Below the pieces are notes generated by a model, which was given only the letters and a program-made list of their open reading frames with translations, searched no databases and was not told the DNA's origin. Shown here piece by piece: positions 15,342 to 23,136 of a DNA stretch of 37,142 bases; position 1 is the stretch's first letter, and the number at the start of each line of letters is the position of its first letter. The DNA is from a bacterium (GTDB lineage Bacteria; Patescibacteriota; Patescibacteriia; PEXW01): the NCBI GenBank assembly GCA_030689605.1, contig JAUYFT010000014.1, positions 1 to 37,142 on the forward strand. Reading direction: 5' to 3'. The translations under genes and the position numbers were made by a program.

Positions 15342-16793
15342 ATGGACTGGTCTACTGTCTCCCACCTCACCCACGACGAAATCACCAGCCTGCAGACCAA
15401 GCGCCTACGGCACTTTTTCCACCACGAGCTGCCCTACAGCCCATACTTTAGGGCGCTATTCGAGAAGCACAACCTGAAGTTCACGGACATCAGCACAATC
15501 GACGACCTGCAGAAAGTACCCTTCTCCTCGAAAGTTGACCTCGCCCCCACACCAGAAGACCCAGCGAAATCCCGCGCCTTCATCCTGCAGCCCGACGAGC
15601 ACCTGCTAAAAAAATACGCAGCGAAAAGCAAGCTCATTGGCATCCTGCTGCAGAAACTCGCCGGCCAAGACGTGAAGAAAAAACTAGAGTGGGAATACAA
15701 GCCCATCCACCTGCACTTCACCACTGGCCGCACTGCCTTGCCCACCGCGGTCGGCTACAGCCAGCGGGATCTAGACGTGCTCAAGGAAACCGCCAGCCGG
15801 CTCTTCCTCACCATGGGCATCCCCGGCAACGCTGTGGTGGTGAATGTCTTCCCGTACGCACCGCACCTAGCCTTCTGGCTGGCCTTCTTCGCCACCTCGA
15901 GCCTGGGGCTTACCACCTTACAGAGTGGCGGCGGCAAAGTGATGGGCACGCAGAAAATCATCGACGCTATCGAACGCCTGAAAGCAACCGTGGTTACCGC
16001 TATCCCGGGCTACTTCTACCATAGCCTGCGCGAAGCAGTGGCGCAGAAGAAGAACTGGTCGAGCCTGCAGTTCGTCGTCTTCGGCGGCGAGCGGGTGAGC
16101 GAAGGTCTGCGCGCGAAGGTGAAGGATCTGTTGAAGGAAGTCGGCGCCATGGATGTGAAGATCATTGCGACGTACGCCCTGACTGAAGGCAAGACCGCCT
16201 GGACGCAGTGCAGCGAAGAGACCGGCTACCATACCTACCCGGACATGGAAATATTCGAAGTAGTGGATGACAAGGGCAATCGCGTCCCCGACGGTCAACC
16301 TGGCGAGCTTGTATACACCAGCCTCAACTGGCGTGGCACGGTCATGGTTCGCTACCGCACGGGGGACATCATCCAAGGCATGAGTTACGACCAATGCCCA
16401 CACTGCGGCCGTACCGTCGCCCGCATCAGCAAGGACATCAAGCGGAAATCAGACATTAAGGAGTTCAACCTGACCAAGGTGAAGGGTGAATTAGTGGATC
16501 TTAACGCTTTCTTCCCTTTGCTCTCGGGCAGCCCAGAGGTGGAGGAGTGGCAGCTGCAAATTGCCAAGGTGAACAACGACCCCTACGAAGTTGATGAGCT
16601 CGTACTATACGTGGCACCTAAGCCTAACGTCACGTTCATGCAGCTGGAACACGCCCTAAACCGCAAGATCATGGCCGAGACCGGCGTGACTGCCCGCTTG
16701 GTGGAGAAACCGCTGGCTGAAGTACTCCAAATGATCGGCATGGAAACCGAGCCCAAAGAGAAGCGGGTGGTGGACGTAAGGCCGAAGGGGTAG
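15342..16793 (+). CDS. PaaK/CapK-like adenylate-forming ligase
   Basis: 483 residues, resembling phenylacetate-CoA ligase and the CapK group: FTTGRTALPTAVGYS near 125 takes the place of the Ser/Thr/Gly-rich nucleotide loop, FGGERVSEGLRAKV, an ALTEGKTAW region, RYRTGDI and the zinc-type CPHCGRTVARI. It should activate a carboxylic acid as an acyl-adenylate and pass it to CoA or another acceptor. The substrate cannot be read from sequence. Its place 9 nt behind two acyltransferases suggests it activates the acyl group they use. Confidence 0.82.
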   Translation: MDWSTVSHLTHDEITSLQTKRLRHFFHHELPYSPYFRALFEKHNLKFTDISTIDDLQKVPFSSKVDLAPTPEDPAKSRAFILQPDEHLLKKYAAKSKLIGILLQKLAGQDVKKKLEWEYKPIHLHFTTGRTALPTAVGYSQRDLDVLKETASRLFLTMGIPGNAVVVNVFPYAPHLAFWLAFFATSSLGLTTLQSGGGKVMGTQKIIDAIERLKATVVTAIPGYFYHSLREAVAQKKNWSSLQFVVFGGERVSEGLRAKVKDLLKEVGAMDVKIIATYALTEGKTAWTQCSEETGYHTYPDMEIFEVVDDKGNRVPDGQPGELVYTSLNWRGTVMVRYRTGDIIQGMSYDQCPHCGRTVARISKDIKRKSDIKEFNLTKVKGELVDLNAFFPLLSGSPEVEEWQLQIAKVNNDPYEVDELVLYVAPKPNVTFMQLEHALNRKIMAETGVTARLVEKPLAEVLQMIGMETEPKEKRVVDVRPKG

Positions 16794-16830
16794 GAGAGAG
16801 CCATAGAGCTGTAAGCCGTAGAGCTATAGG

Positions 16831-16883
16831 GGAGTAGAGGCTTTAGCCTCTCGCGCTTACCCAGAGACTCAAGTCTCTACTCC
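16831..16883. repeat. Dual-hairpin element with GGAGTAG/CTACTCC outer stem
   Basis: GGAGTAG (16831-16837) and CTACTCC (16877-16883) enclose AGAGGCT-tt-AGCCTCT and AGAGACT-ca-AGTCTCT. Only the promoter at 16928 fills the rest of 16794-16999. Confidence 0.8.
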
Positions 16884-16927
16884 GCTTAAATATAATTACG
16901 AGGTCACCGACCGTGGCAATCTTGCTA

Positions 16928-16955
16928 TTGACACAATGAGCAAAATCTGTATACT
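16928..16955 (+). promoter_or_regulatory. Promoter of the 17000 gene
   Basis: TTGACA, a 16-bp spacer and TATACT; start near 16962, 38-nt leader ending in a strong GAGGAGG site. Confidence 0.85.
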
Positions 16956-16999
16956 TATTTGTCAAACTTAAAAAACCAATCAAAAACAGAGGAGGCTAA

Positions 17000-17356
17000 A
17001 TGCCGCTAGTATTGTTGAAAAGGAATCACCCCGACATCCCGGACTTAGAAGTGTATGCCGTCGCACAGCGCCTGAAGTGGCTTGTCGCGAAGCACCTTAG
17101 CGCTCCAGCTGATGGGGGAGAGCTACGCCCGGACGAAGTCGAGGTGGACGTTCACGAAAGAAACCACCTGGACATCGCCGGCAAGGACATTCAAATTGTC
17201 GTGTTCGCTCACGACTACCCCTCACGTAAGCAGAATCTTGAGCAACGCAAGGATCTGATGTTAGAAGACTTAAAGGGGTTCATCAACTCTAAGTACTCCG
17301 TCTTCCTCTGGATCCTGCTCTGTCCGTCTGCATACGGCGAATTCGCTGCCAGATAA
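17000..17356 (+). CDS. Small protein, possibly tautomerase-superfamily
   Basis: 118 residues. After Met removal it begins with Pro (MPLVLLKRN), and the order of an Ala/Leu helix (YAVAQRLKWLVAKHLSAP), a PDEVEVDVHE strand, a DIQIVVFAHD strand and a final helix with conserved Arg resembles 4-OT/MIF-like tautomerases, which use the N-terminal proline as catalytic base. This is a fold-level guess only. The gene stands alone, with a consensus promoter, a strong Shine-Dalgarno site 6 nt before the ATG and its own terminator, so it is probably well expressed. Confidence 0.6.
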   Translation: MPLVLLKRNHPDIPDLEVYAVAQRLKWLVAKHLSAPADGGELRPDEVEVDVHERNHLDIAGKDIQIVVFAHDYPSRKQNLEQRKDLMLEDLKGFINSKYSVFLWILLCPSAYGEFAAR

Positions 17357-17369
17357 ACATTGTAACTTG

Positions 17370-17397
17370 AAGCCCTGCACCACTGCGGGGCTTTTTT
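17370..17397 (+). terminator. Terminator of the 17000 gene
   Basis: AAGCCCTGCA / TGCGGGGCTT (10 bp with one G-T pair, loop CCAC) runs into a T tract. Confidence 0.9.
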
Positions 17398-17402
17398 CGT
17401 TT

Positions 17403-17561
17403 TGTCATTGCGAGGAACCCCGAGTATGTCGAGGGGTGACGTGGCAATCCCGCTGTATCAAAGAGGGAACTTGAATAATACTGGTCTCGAAGTTCATCGG
17501 GATTGCCCGCCTTGCCGGCGAGGCAGGCCGCGCCCCCGTAAGACTCGGGCTCGCAATGACA
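17403..17561. repeat. TGTCATTGCGAG inverted-repeat element B
   Basis: 159 bp bounded by TGTCATTGCGAG and CTCGCAATGACA. Its inner part (gcaatcccg...gtatcaaag and ttcatcgggattgc) matches 32519-32615. Confidence 0.85.
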
Positions 17562-17637
17562 ATGTGGGATGACCTAAGGCTTTACGGCCTACAGCTTTTC
17601 GGCTACCTTAACTCTCTCACCCTAGCATTTTTAACGT

Positions 17638-18927
17638 ATGCAGGTTACCGCCACCAAGCAACCCAAGGGCCTCGTCAAGCTCACCATCGAGCTTCCGGCT
17701 GCGGACTTTACTCCATTCATCACCCGCGCCGTACAGTCACTCGCCAGCCAAACGAAGATCGCCGGCTTCCGCCCCGGCATGGCCCCCCGCGACATCGTCG
17801 AGAAGAAGGTCGGCCATGACGCGCTCATGCAGGAAGCTGCTGGCCTGGCCGTACAAAACTCTTATGCCAAAGCCGTAGCCGAACAGAAACTGCGCACGAT
17901 TGGTGGGCCGAACATCAGCGTGGAGAAGCTGGCTGAAGGCAACCCCTTCATCTTCTCGGCCGAAGTTCCAGTCCTGCCCGAAATCAAGGTGGGTGATATT
18001 GCCACTATCAAGGTCGAGCGGAAGCCGGTGGAAGTGACGAATGAGCAAATTGAGAAGACCTTAAAGAGCCTGCAGCTGACACACGCTTCGCACGCGGCGG
18101 CCAAACGGCCAGCCAAGCACGGCGACCGCGTGGACGTGGACTTTGATGTTGCCCTCGGTAATGTCCCACTAGAGAACGGCAAAGGCACCAACCAGACCAT
18201 GACCATTGGCGAGCAAATGTTTATCCCCGGTTTTGAGGAACAACTTATTGGTTTAGAAGCTGACCAAGAAAAAACTTTCAAGCTCACCTTCCCCAAGGAG
18301 TACGGCAAGAAAGACCTCCAGGGCAAGGAAGCCGAGTTCAAAGTGAAGCTGCGCACGGTGTACGATACGAGCATGCCTTTGCTTGACGATGCCTTTGCGA
18401 AGAAGCTCGGCGACTTCGAGAGCATGGAGAAACTGCGGGAGAAGGTAAAAGAGAACTTACACGAGGAATCTGCTGACCGCGAACGCCAGCGCTACGAGCA
18501 AGCAATTTTGGAAGAGCTCTTGAAGAAGAGCACTATTGATGACGTGCCAACAATCCTCGTAGAGTCGGAGCAGGACAAAATGGTGCACGAGCTCCAGCAC
18601 GCCATTGAACATGATGGCGGAAAATTTGAGGACTATCTCTCCTCCTTGAAGAAGACACGGGATGACTTGAAGAAGGAGTTCGTGAAGCGCGCCGAAGACC
18701 GAGTGAAAGTAGCGCTCCTCCTACGGCACATTGCGGACGACCATAGCCTTGTCGCCAGCACGACAGAGGTGGAAGGCGAAATCAGCGCCGAGAAACTCCG
18801 CCTCGGCAGTAACCCCGAACTGCTCAAGCAGGTGGATTCTGAAGACTACAAGAACTACTTGAAGATGGTACTCACCAACCGCAAGACCATTGCCTGGATT
18901 TTGGAGAAGCTCGAGGGTTCTATGTAA
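17638..18927 (+). CDS. tig: Trigger factor
   Basis: Ribosome-bound chaperone with prolyl isomerase activity that shields nascent chains at the exit tunnel. 429 residues with the ribosome-binding signature GFRPGMAPRDIVEKKVG near residues 42-58, an FKBP-like domain at about 150-245 (GDRVDVDFD ... FIPGFEEQLIGLE ... TFPKEYG) and the helical C-terminal arms. There is no Shine-Dalgarno site; TAGCAT ends 9 nt before the ATG, so the leader is very short. The gene is separate from clpP/clpX, its usual partners. Confidence 0.96.
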   Translation: MQVTATKQPKGLVKLTIELPAADFTPFITRAVQSLASQTKIAGFRPGMAPRDIVEKKVGHDALMQEAAGLAVQNSYAKAVAEQKLRTIGGPNISVEKLAEGNPFIFSAEVPVLPEIKVGDIATIKVERKPVEVTNEQIEKTLKSLQLTHASHAAAKRPAKHGDRVDVDFDVALGNVPLENGKGTNQTMTIGEQMFIPGFEEQLIGLEADQEKTFKLTFPKEYGKKDLQGKEAEFKVKLRTVYDTSMPLLDDAFAKKLGDFESMEKLREKVKENLHEESADRERQRYEQAILEELLKKSTIDDVPTILVESEQDKMVHELQHAIEHDGGKFEDYLSSLKKTRDDLKKEFVKRAEDRVKVALLLRHIADDHSLVASTTEVEGEISAEKLRLGSNPELLKQVDSEDYKNYLKMVLTNRKTIAWILEKLEGSM

Positions 18928-18931
18928 ACCC

Positions 18932-19044
18932 CTCCCAAACCCTCCCCTCCGAGAGGGGAGGAGTTTATAGAATATCCCCTCCTCTCGGAGGAGGGGTGCC
19001 CGAAGCCCCGCACCTTAAAGTGCGAGGGCAAGGGCGGGGTGGTG
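18932..19044. repeat. GC-rich multi-hairpin repeat after tig
   Basis: CTCCCCTC-cga-GAGGGGAG, then CCCCTCCT-ctcgg-AGGAGGGG, then GCAC/GTGC, flanked by CCCCTCC-like and GGGGTGG-like words. It is noncoding and resembles the intergenic palindromic repeats seen in many uncultured bacterial genomes. Confidence 0.7.
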
Positions 19045-19045
19045 T

Positions 19046-19077
19046 AAAAAAAGCGTGTCTGAATTATTCAGTCACGC
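19046..19077 (-). terminator. Terminator of the 49-residue gene
   Basis: On the minus strand GCGTGACTGAA / TTCAGACACGC (one mismatch, loop TAA) is followed by seven T. The stop codon lies inside the stem. Confidence 0.85.
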
Positions 19078-19217
19078 TCTTCGGGAATGGGCTTGCGGTG
19101 CTTCGGCTTTCGCTTGTAGTCCTTGCCGTGCGGCATGGCTTTAGGCGGTTTCTGCGGCACCGGGATTCGGCCTACAGGGACAATCCCTTTCTGGCGAATC
19201 TTTTGGGTTCTACTCAC
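19068..19217 (-). CDS. Small basic protein (49 residues), unknown function
   Basis: Too short for the ORF track as its own frame, and hidden in the ORF at 19068-19484. The product is SRTQKIRQKGIVPVGRIPV followed by a Pro/Lys/Arg-rich tail ending KPIPEERD. Very basic, no hydrophobic segment; nucleic-acid or ribosome binding is possible. Support for a real gene is strong: a consensus promoter, AAAGGAGG 5 nt before the GTG, and a terminator overlapping the stop. I do not recognise the family. Confidence 0.75.
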   Translation of the reverse strand: MSRTQKIRQKGIVPVGRIPVPQKPPKAMPHGKDYKRKPKHRKPIPEERD

Positions 19218-19243
19218 GGGTTCCTCCTTTGTTTGAACACTGG

Positions 19244-19271
19244 AGTATAGCGGAAATGTGACGTATGTCAA
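19244..19271 (-). promoter_or_regulatory. Promoter of the 49-residue gene
   Basis: On the minus strand TTGACA (19271-19266), a 16-bp spacer and TATACT (19249-19244). The -35 directly abuts the nfo -10 on the other strand. Confidence 0.85.
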
Positions 19272-19280
19272 TGCTATACT
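19272..19280 (+). promoter_or_regulatory. nfo extended -10, leaderless start
   Basis: TGC TATACT ends exactly 6 nt before ATG 19287. Confidence 0.7.
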
Positions 19281-19286
19281 TCCCCC

Positions 19287-20126
19287 ATGCTCATCGGCCA
19301 CCACGTCTCCGCCGCGGGCGGCGTGCCGAACGCCCCGAAGAACGCGCACGACCTGAAGTGCGAGGTTTTCCAATTCTTCACGCGCTCTCCCCAGGGTGGA
19401 GCGGCGCCGACGCTCACACCAGACATTGTTGCGGCATTCAAAGCCGGCAATGAAAAGTACGGTATTCCGCGCACATACGTCCACACCCCGTACTTCATAA
19501 ACTTTGCGTCGGCTATTCCGCGCCTGCGAAAGGGGTCTATAGAAATTGTCCGGGACGAATTGGAACGTTCCTCACTGCTTGGCGTCACCGCGGTGATGAC
19601 CCATCTAGGCTCGGCAAAAGATATGCCCGAAGCCAAAGCCACCAAGCTCGTCGCTGATGCGATCAAGGAAATCCTCAAAGGCTACACGGGTTTAACACTC
19701 TTCCTGCTCGAAAACTCTGCCGGCGCTGGGGCAGTGGTGGGGGATACGCTCGAGGAGCTGGCCACGTTCATCAAAGCCGTTCCGGCAGCGCAACGGAAAA
19801 AAATTGGCGTATGCTTGGACACCTGCCACGCCTTTGCCAGCGGGTACGATCTACGGACGAAACCCGCGGTTGAGGCCTTCCTGAAAAAGTTCAACAAGCT
19901 TATCGGCCTCTCATACCTCAAACTTATCCACGCGAACGACAGCATGACAGATTTCGGCGCCCACCGCGATAGGCACGAGCACATTGGCAAAGGGAAAATC
20001 GGTCTGGCGGGTTTCAAAGCGCTCTGCAGCCACCCGAAGCTGAAAAACATCGACATGGTGCTGGAAACCCACCACGACGGCAAGCACATTGCGGACATTG
20101 CCTTGCTGAAGAAGCTCCGACCATGA
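19287..20126 (+). CDS. nfo: Endonuclease IV (AP endonuclease)
   Basis: Cuts DNA 5' of abasic sites in base excision repair, using three zinc ions. 279 residues, normal length. It starts LIGHHVSAAGGV and keeps the metal-ligand blocks: LENSAGAG, GVCLDTCHAFASGYDL, LIHANDS, HRDRHEHIGKG and VLETHHDG. The leaderless -10 supports ATG 19287. Its stop overlaps the start of the DUF218 gene (ATGA). Confidence 0.96.
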   Translation: MLIGHHVSAAGGVPNAPKNAHDLKCEVFQFFTRSPQGGAAPTLTPDIVAAFKAGNEKYGIPRTYVHTPYFINFASAIPRLRKGSIEIVRDELERSSLLGVTAVMTHLGSAKDMPEAKATKLVADAIKEILKGYTGLTLFLLENSAGAGAVVGDTLEELATFIKAVPAAQRKKIGVCLDTCHAFASGYDLRTKPAVEAFLKKFNKLIGLSYLKLIHANDSMTDFGAHRDRHEHIGKGKIGLAGFKALCSHPKLKNIDMVLETHHDGKHIADIALLKKLRP

Positions 20127-20785
20127 AACTCTCGCCGCGCTTCGAGAAAATCTACCGCAAACTACCCCGCGCTGCATGGCTGCTCATCGGGACGCTTGTG
20201 CTCTTCATGCTGCTCTCCGGCTTCACCAATCTCAACGTTTTCTTGGGCCGGGTGTGGCTCGAACACCAGCCGCTCAAACCTGCGGACGCACTCATCATTC
20301 TCGGCGGCGGCATCAATGAGGAAACCGGCGTCCTCTCGTTCAAAACCGAAGAGCGCGTGCGGACCGGCGCACAGCTCTTCCTGGAAAAGAAGATTGCACC
20401 TGTGGTTGTCGTCACCGGTGGGAAGGTTGGCAGCAACCCATTTGCCGAAGCACCGGCAATGGCCAAGCTCCTACAGCAGCTCGGCGTCGTCGAGAACAAC
20501 ATCATCCAAGAGGACAAAGCCCAGAACACGCTCGAGAATGCCGCAAACGTCGTCGCGATTGGCCGTAAATTAGGTTGGAAGTCCATCATTGTACTCACCA
20601 GCGACTTCCACACTAGCCGGGCGTGTACTTTTTTCCGCAATGCCGGTGCACCACCCGTCACCTGCCGAGCAGCTGACCGGAGCACCGTGTCTCAAAGCTC
20701 ACCCATTCGACGACTGCAGAGTATGAAGGGTGTCCTGCGCGAGTATGCGGCAAATCTATTTTACTGGCTCACTGGTAAACTATAG
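20123..20785 (+). CDS. YdcF/SanA-like DUF218 membrane-anchored protein
   Basis: 220 residues: one N-terminal membrane segment (about 16-38), then the DUF218 fold with ADALIILGGGINEETG, ERVRTGAQLFLEKKI, VVVVTGGKV, and IIVLTSDFHTSRACTFF (the SDxxHxxRA motif). Related proteins (SanA, ElyC, YdcF) are tied to cell-envelope biogenesis, but the reaction is not established. Translationally coupled to nfo through ATGA. Confidence 0.88.
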   Translation: MKLSPRFEKIYRKLPRAAWLLIGTLVLFMLLSGFTNLNVFLGRVWLEHQPLKPADALIILGGGINEETGVLSFKTEERVRTGAQLFLEKKIAPVVVVTGGKVGSNPFAEAPAMAKLLQQLGVVENNIIQEDKAQNTLENAANVVAIGRKLGWKSIIVLTSDFHTSRACTFFRNAGAPPVTCRAADRSTVSQSSPIRRLQSMKGVLREYAANLFYWLTGKL

Positions 20786-20915
20786 ATTACGAATTACGAA
20801 AAGGGATACGAATATACGAAATACGAATCCGCAATTCCTAGCCTCATTCCTGATATCACACGCCCCCATTCGTATTTCGTACATTCGTAGCATTCTCATT
20901 CGTATTTCGTAATCT
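20784..20915. repeat. Inverted TACGAA/TTCGTA repeat before the 20920 gene
   Basis: AGATTACGAA (20784-20793) is the exact reverse complement of TTCGTAATCT (20906-20915); between them are several copies of ATACGAA and, inverted, TTCGTATTTCGTA. The right half resembles the block in front of hppA. Confidence 0.75.
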
Positions 20916-20919
20916 TACT

Positions 20920-21684
20920 ATGCAACCAATCACTATTGCCAAACACGCGGCTGACCAAACCGGCAAACTCCTGCTCAAACGGTTCCAGAACCTCCACCGC
21001 CGCGACGTTGATGCCAAGTCAGCCCATGAGCTTGTCACGTCGGCAGACCGAGCCGCGAACCTCCTCATCCAGCGCACGTTGCGCAAGGCCTTCCCAGCTA
21101 TTGGCGTGCTTTCCGAAGAAGGCCACAACCGACCGGGGAAACTCCGCTGGGTCATTGACCCGCTAGATGGCACGACGAATTTCGTCCTCCACGTACCGTT
21201 CTTCGGTGTATCTATAGCCCTCATGGAAGGGGACACATCGCTCTTCGGCATCATCACTTGCCCGCCCACGGGCGAGACGTTTATTGGCGCGCACGGCCAG
21301 GGCGCGACGAAGAATAGTAAACCCCTCCACCGCCACCCCAGCCGACCCTTGAGCCAGGCGATCATCGGCTACGGCTATAGCCACTCGATTGGTTCGCTCC
21401 ACGCTTCGCTGGTCATCGCCGAAAAGCTCAGCCACAAGCTTCGGGCCGTGCGCCACGCTGGCTCAACCGCGCTTGACCTCGCCTACCTCGCCGCCGGACG
21501 ACTCGACGCAGTCATCATCGCCGGACCAATAAACCTCTGGGACGTTGCCGCTGGCGTGGTCATTGCGAGAGAAGCGGGATGTGCAATCCAGAACGAAAAA
21601 GGAAACGAGTGGACGCCAAAGAGCCGGGACCTGTACGCCGGGCCGCTGCCGCTCCTCGCCCACCTCCGCAAGGTCGCACACTAA
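20920..21684 (+). CDS. Inositol-monophosphatase-family phosphatase
   Basis: Mg2+-dependent, Li+-sensitive phosphatase family that includes IMPase/SuhB, CysQ (PAP phosphatase) and some FBPases. 254 residues with metal-binding blocks LSEEGH, VIDPLDGTTNF and LWDVAAGVVIAREAGC. The substrate within the family cannot be told from sequence. There is no Shine-Dalgarno site; the repeat block of TTCGTA words reaches to 4 nt before the ATG. Confidence 0.93.
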   Translation: MQPITIAKHAADQTGKLLLKRFQNLHRRDVDAKSAHELVTSADRAANLLIQRTLRKAFPAIGVLSEEGHNRPGKLRWVIDPLDGTTNFVLHVPFFGVSIALMEGDTSLFGIITCPPTGETFIGAHGQGATKNSKPLHRHPSRPLSQAIIGYGYSHSIGSLHASLVIAEKLSHKLRAVRHAGSTALDLAYLAAGRLDAVIIAGPINLWDVAAGVVIAREAGCAIQNEKGNEWTPKSRDLYAGPLPLLAHLRKVAH

Positions 21685-21713
21685 CGAAACTGCCCCGCCA
21701 GCTGGCAGGGCAG
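21683..21713 (-). terminator. Terminator of the pilus operon
   Basis: On the minus strand CTGCCCTGCCA / TGGCGGGGCAG (11 bp with one G-T pair) followed by TTTCGTT. It abuts the end of the convergent 20920 gene. Confidence 0.75.
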
Positions 21714-21733
21714 CAAAACTGTTGGCTGGTGAA

Positions 21734-22192
21734 CTACCGAGTCACCGAAATTGTCGCACCCTGCTCAGCGTCTGGGGCACACACGGTAATGCGGTTGGTC
21801 GTTGCATTCTTGTACACCTCGTACCCGGCGCCGTTAGTCGAGACGCCAACGGGATCGGTGGGGATAGCAACAAGGTACTTGGCGTTGGTCGTGAGCACGC
21901 CGAGGTCGGTGAGGCCAGTGCAGGTGCCGCCAGTCTTACAGACTTCCTGCGTAGCTACGCCGCACGCTACGCCGTTCGTGATTGTTGCTGGTGCAACGCC
22001 GTTGCTATCAATGACGTACTGGTAGACGGCATTCAGAATGGTGTTCACGTCCGCGCTTCGCTGCGCGTTCTTCGTGTCACCCAACTGCTTGTTCGGGTTG
22101 ATGGCGAGGATAACAATGCCGGCGAGGATGCCGATGGCTGCCACGACCAGCAGGATTTCGATAAGAGTAAACCCCTGTTTTCGATTGCGCAT
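21734..22192 (-). CDS. Type IV prepilin, likely the major pilin
   Basis: 152 residues. MRNRKQG|FTLIEILLVVAAIG is a canonical class III signal: short basic leader, cleavage after Gly, Phe+1 and Glu+5. The globular part starts AINPNKQLGDTKNAQRSADV and has a Cys pair (CGVATQEVC, further CTG) that may form disulphides. It is last in the operon, just before the terminator, as expected for a highly expressed pilin. ATG 22192 is used rather than the track's 22252 because it gives a normal leader. Confidence 0.88.
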   Translation of the reverse strand: MRNRKQGFTLIEILLVVAAIGILAGIVILAINPNKQLGDTKNAQRSADVNTILNAVYQYVIDSNGVAPATITNGVACGVATQEVCKTGGTCTGLTDLGVLTTNAKYLVAIPTDPVGVSTNGAGYEVYKNATTNRITVCAPDAEQGATISVTR

Positions 22193-22241
22193 AAGCGTGT
22201 CGGTTAGTGTTAGAGCTAAATGTAGTATGACCGAATATGGC

Positions 22242-22634
22242 TTAGTTCGCAACTTCCTGCCAGCTGGTAAGCGTCACCGGGCTCACCGTCGCAACGACAA
22301 TAGTGACGTGCCGCACAATTGTACCAACCGTGCCCAAAGCCGTAACACTCCGCGTGGTTCCGCCGGTATTCGTCACGGTAAACGAGCAGGTGCCAGAGCC
22401 AAAGGTTAGTGGGGTTGTCCCTGTAAACGCTGGAGTAAGCCGGATAGTGCTCAAGGCTGCTTCCCCACATGCGTCAGCCAGTCCCCGCGCTTGCACCGAC
22501 TGCTCTGTGGCGAAGCTGGTGCGCGAGCTCCCCAACCCCAGCTGGATGAGGGATATAACTACAGCCACACCGACCGCCCCCAGGATGAGGACACTGATGA
22601 GTGTAACGAAGCCTTGGGTTTTAGGGGCGGACAT
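22242..22634 (-). CDS. PilX-like minor pilin-type protein
   Basis: 130 residues: MSAPKTQGFVTLISVLILGAVGVAVVISL is one N-terminal hydrophobic helix after a Gly-Phe pair, but lacks Glu at +5, which fits PilX/GspK-type minor pilins. The rest is Thr/Gly/Val-rich and beta-prone, with a short Cys loop (GSGTCSFTV). Its start overlaps the end of the upstream pilin gene by 14 bp. Function as a priming or tip minor pilin is inferred. Confidence 0.7.
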   Translation of the reverse strand: MSAPKTQGFVTLISVLILGAVGVAVVISLIQLGLGSSRTSFATEQSVQARGLADACGEAALSTIRLTPAFTGTTPLTFGSGTCSFTVTNTGGTTRSVTALGTVGTIVRHVTIVVATVSPVTLTSWQEVAN

Positions 22635-23136
22635 GGGCAGAGGTCGTGAAGGTCTTGGCAAAGTCATACTCATTGCGGCCGCTGTTGTTCACCGCCGTAA
22701 GCGTGAATTGGACGCGTAAATCGTGTGAAGACGCACTGCGACTAAGGTTCGTGAAGGTGAGTGCTGAGGCGATCACCCGACCATTCGTGAGCACGACGGC
22801 TGTGCCAGCACCCTCAGTTATGCGGAGCGCACCAGCAGTAAGGGCGAACACCGTCGGGCTGTTCCCAGTTGGCGTGACTACAAGCGTCGTACTTGCCCCG
22901 CTCGCGCCTTGCACCGGTGCGGTAATGTCCGTGGCATTACGGATAACTTGGGTAATGCGCTGCATGGCTTGTTGGCCCTGCTGCTCCACCTCGTTAATGA
23001 CCTGGTTCTTCACCCGCACCTGCAAGGTCATGAATAGGAACACGGAAATCGTACCAACCATAATTGTGGTCAGTGCCACGTAGAGGAGAAGCTCGACGAG
23101 GGTGAAGCCGCGAACCTGGCGAGAAGAGCGCCTCAT
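22621..23136 (-). CDS. PilW/GspJ-like minor prepilin
   Basis: 171 residues. MRRSSRQVRG|FTLVELLLYVALTT has the prepilin leader, Gly cleavage site and Glu+5. The following VRVKNQVINEVEQQGQQAMQRITQVIRNA is the long helix of PilW/GspJ proteins, then a beta-rich domain. It overlaps the propeller-pilin gene by 4 bp. Minor pilins of this type prime assembly at the tip. Confidence 0.85.
   Translation of the reverse strand: MRRSSRQVRGFTLVELLLYVALTTIMVGTISVFLFMTLQVRVKNQVINEVEQQGQQAMQRITQVIRNATDITAPVQGASGASTTLVVTPTGNSPTVFALTAGALRITEGAGTAVVLTNGRVIASALTFTNLSRSASSHDLRVQFTLTAVNNSGRNEYDFAKTFTTSAHVRP

Noticed and set aside
18996-19250. 84-residue plus-strand ORF after tig
   Set aside because: Runs through repeat DNA and opposite the 49-residue gene, with no ribosome binding site.
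21545-22207. 220-residue plus-strand ORF across the end of the 20920 gene and the pilin gene
   Set aside because: It overlaps two convincing genes and the pilus terminator; no family resemblance.
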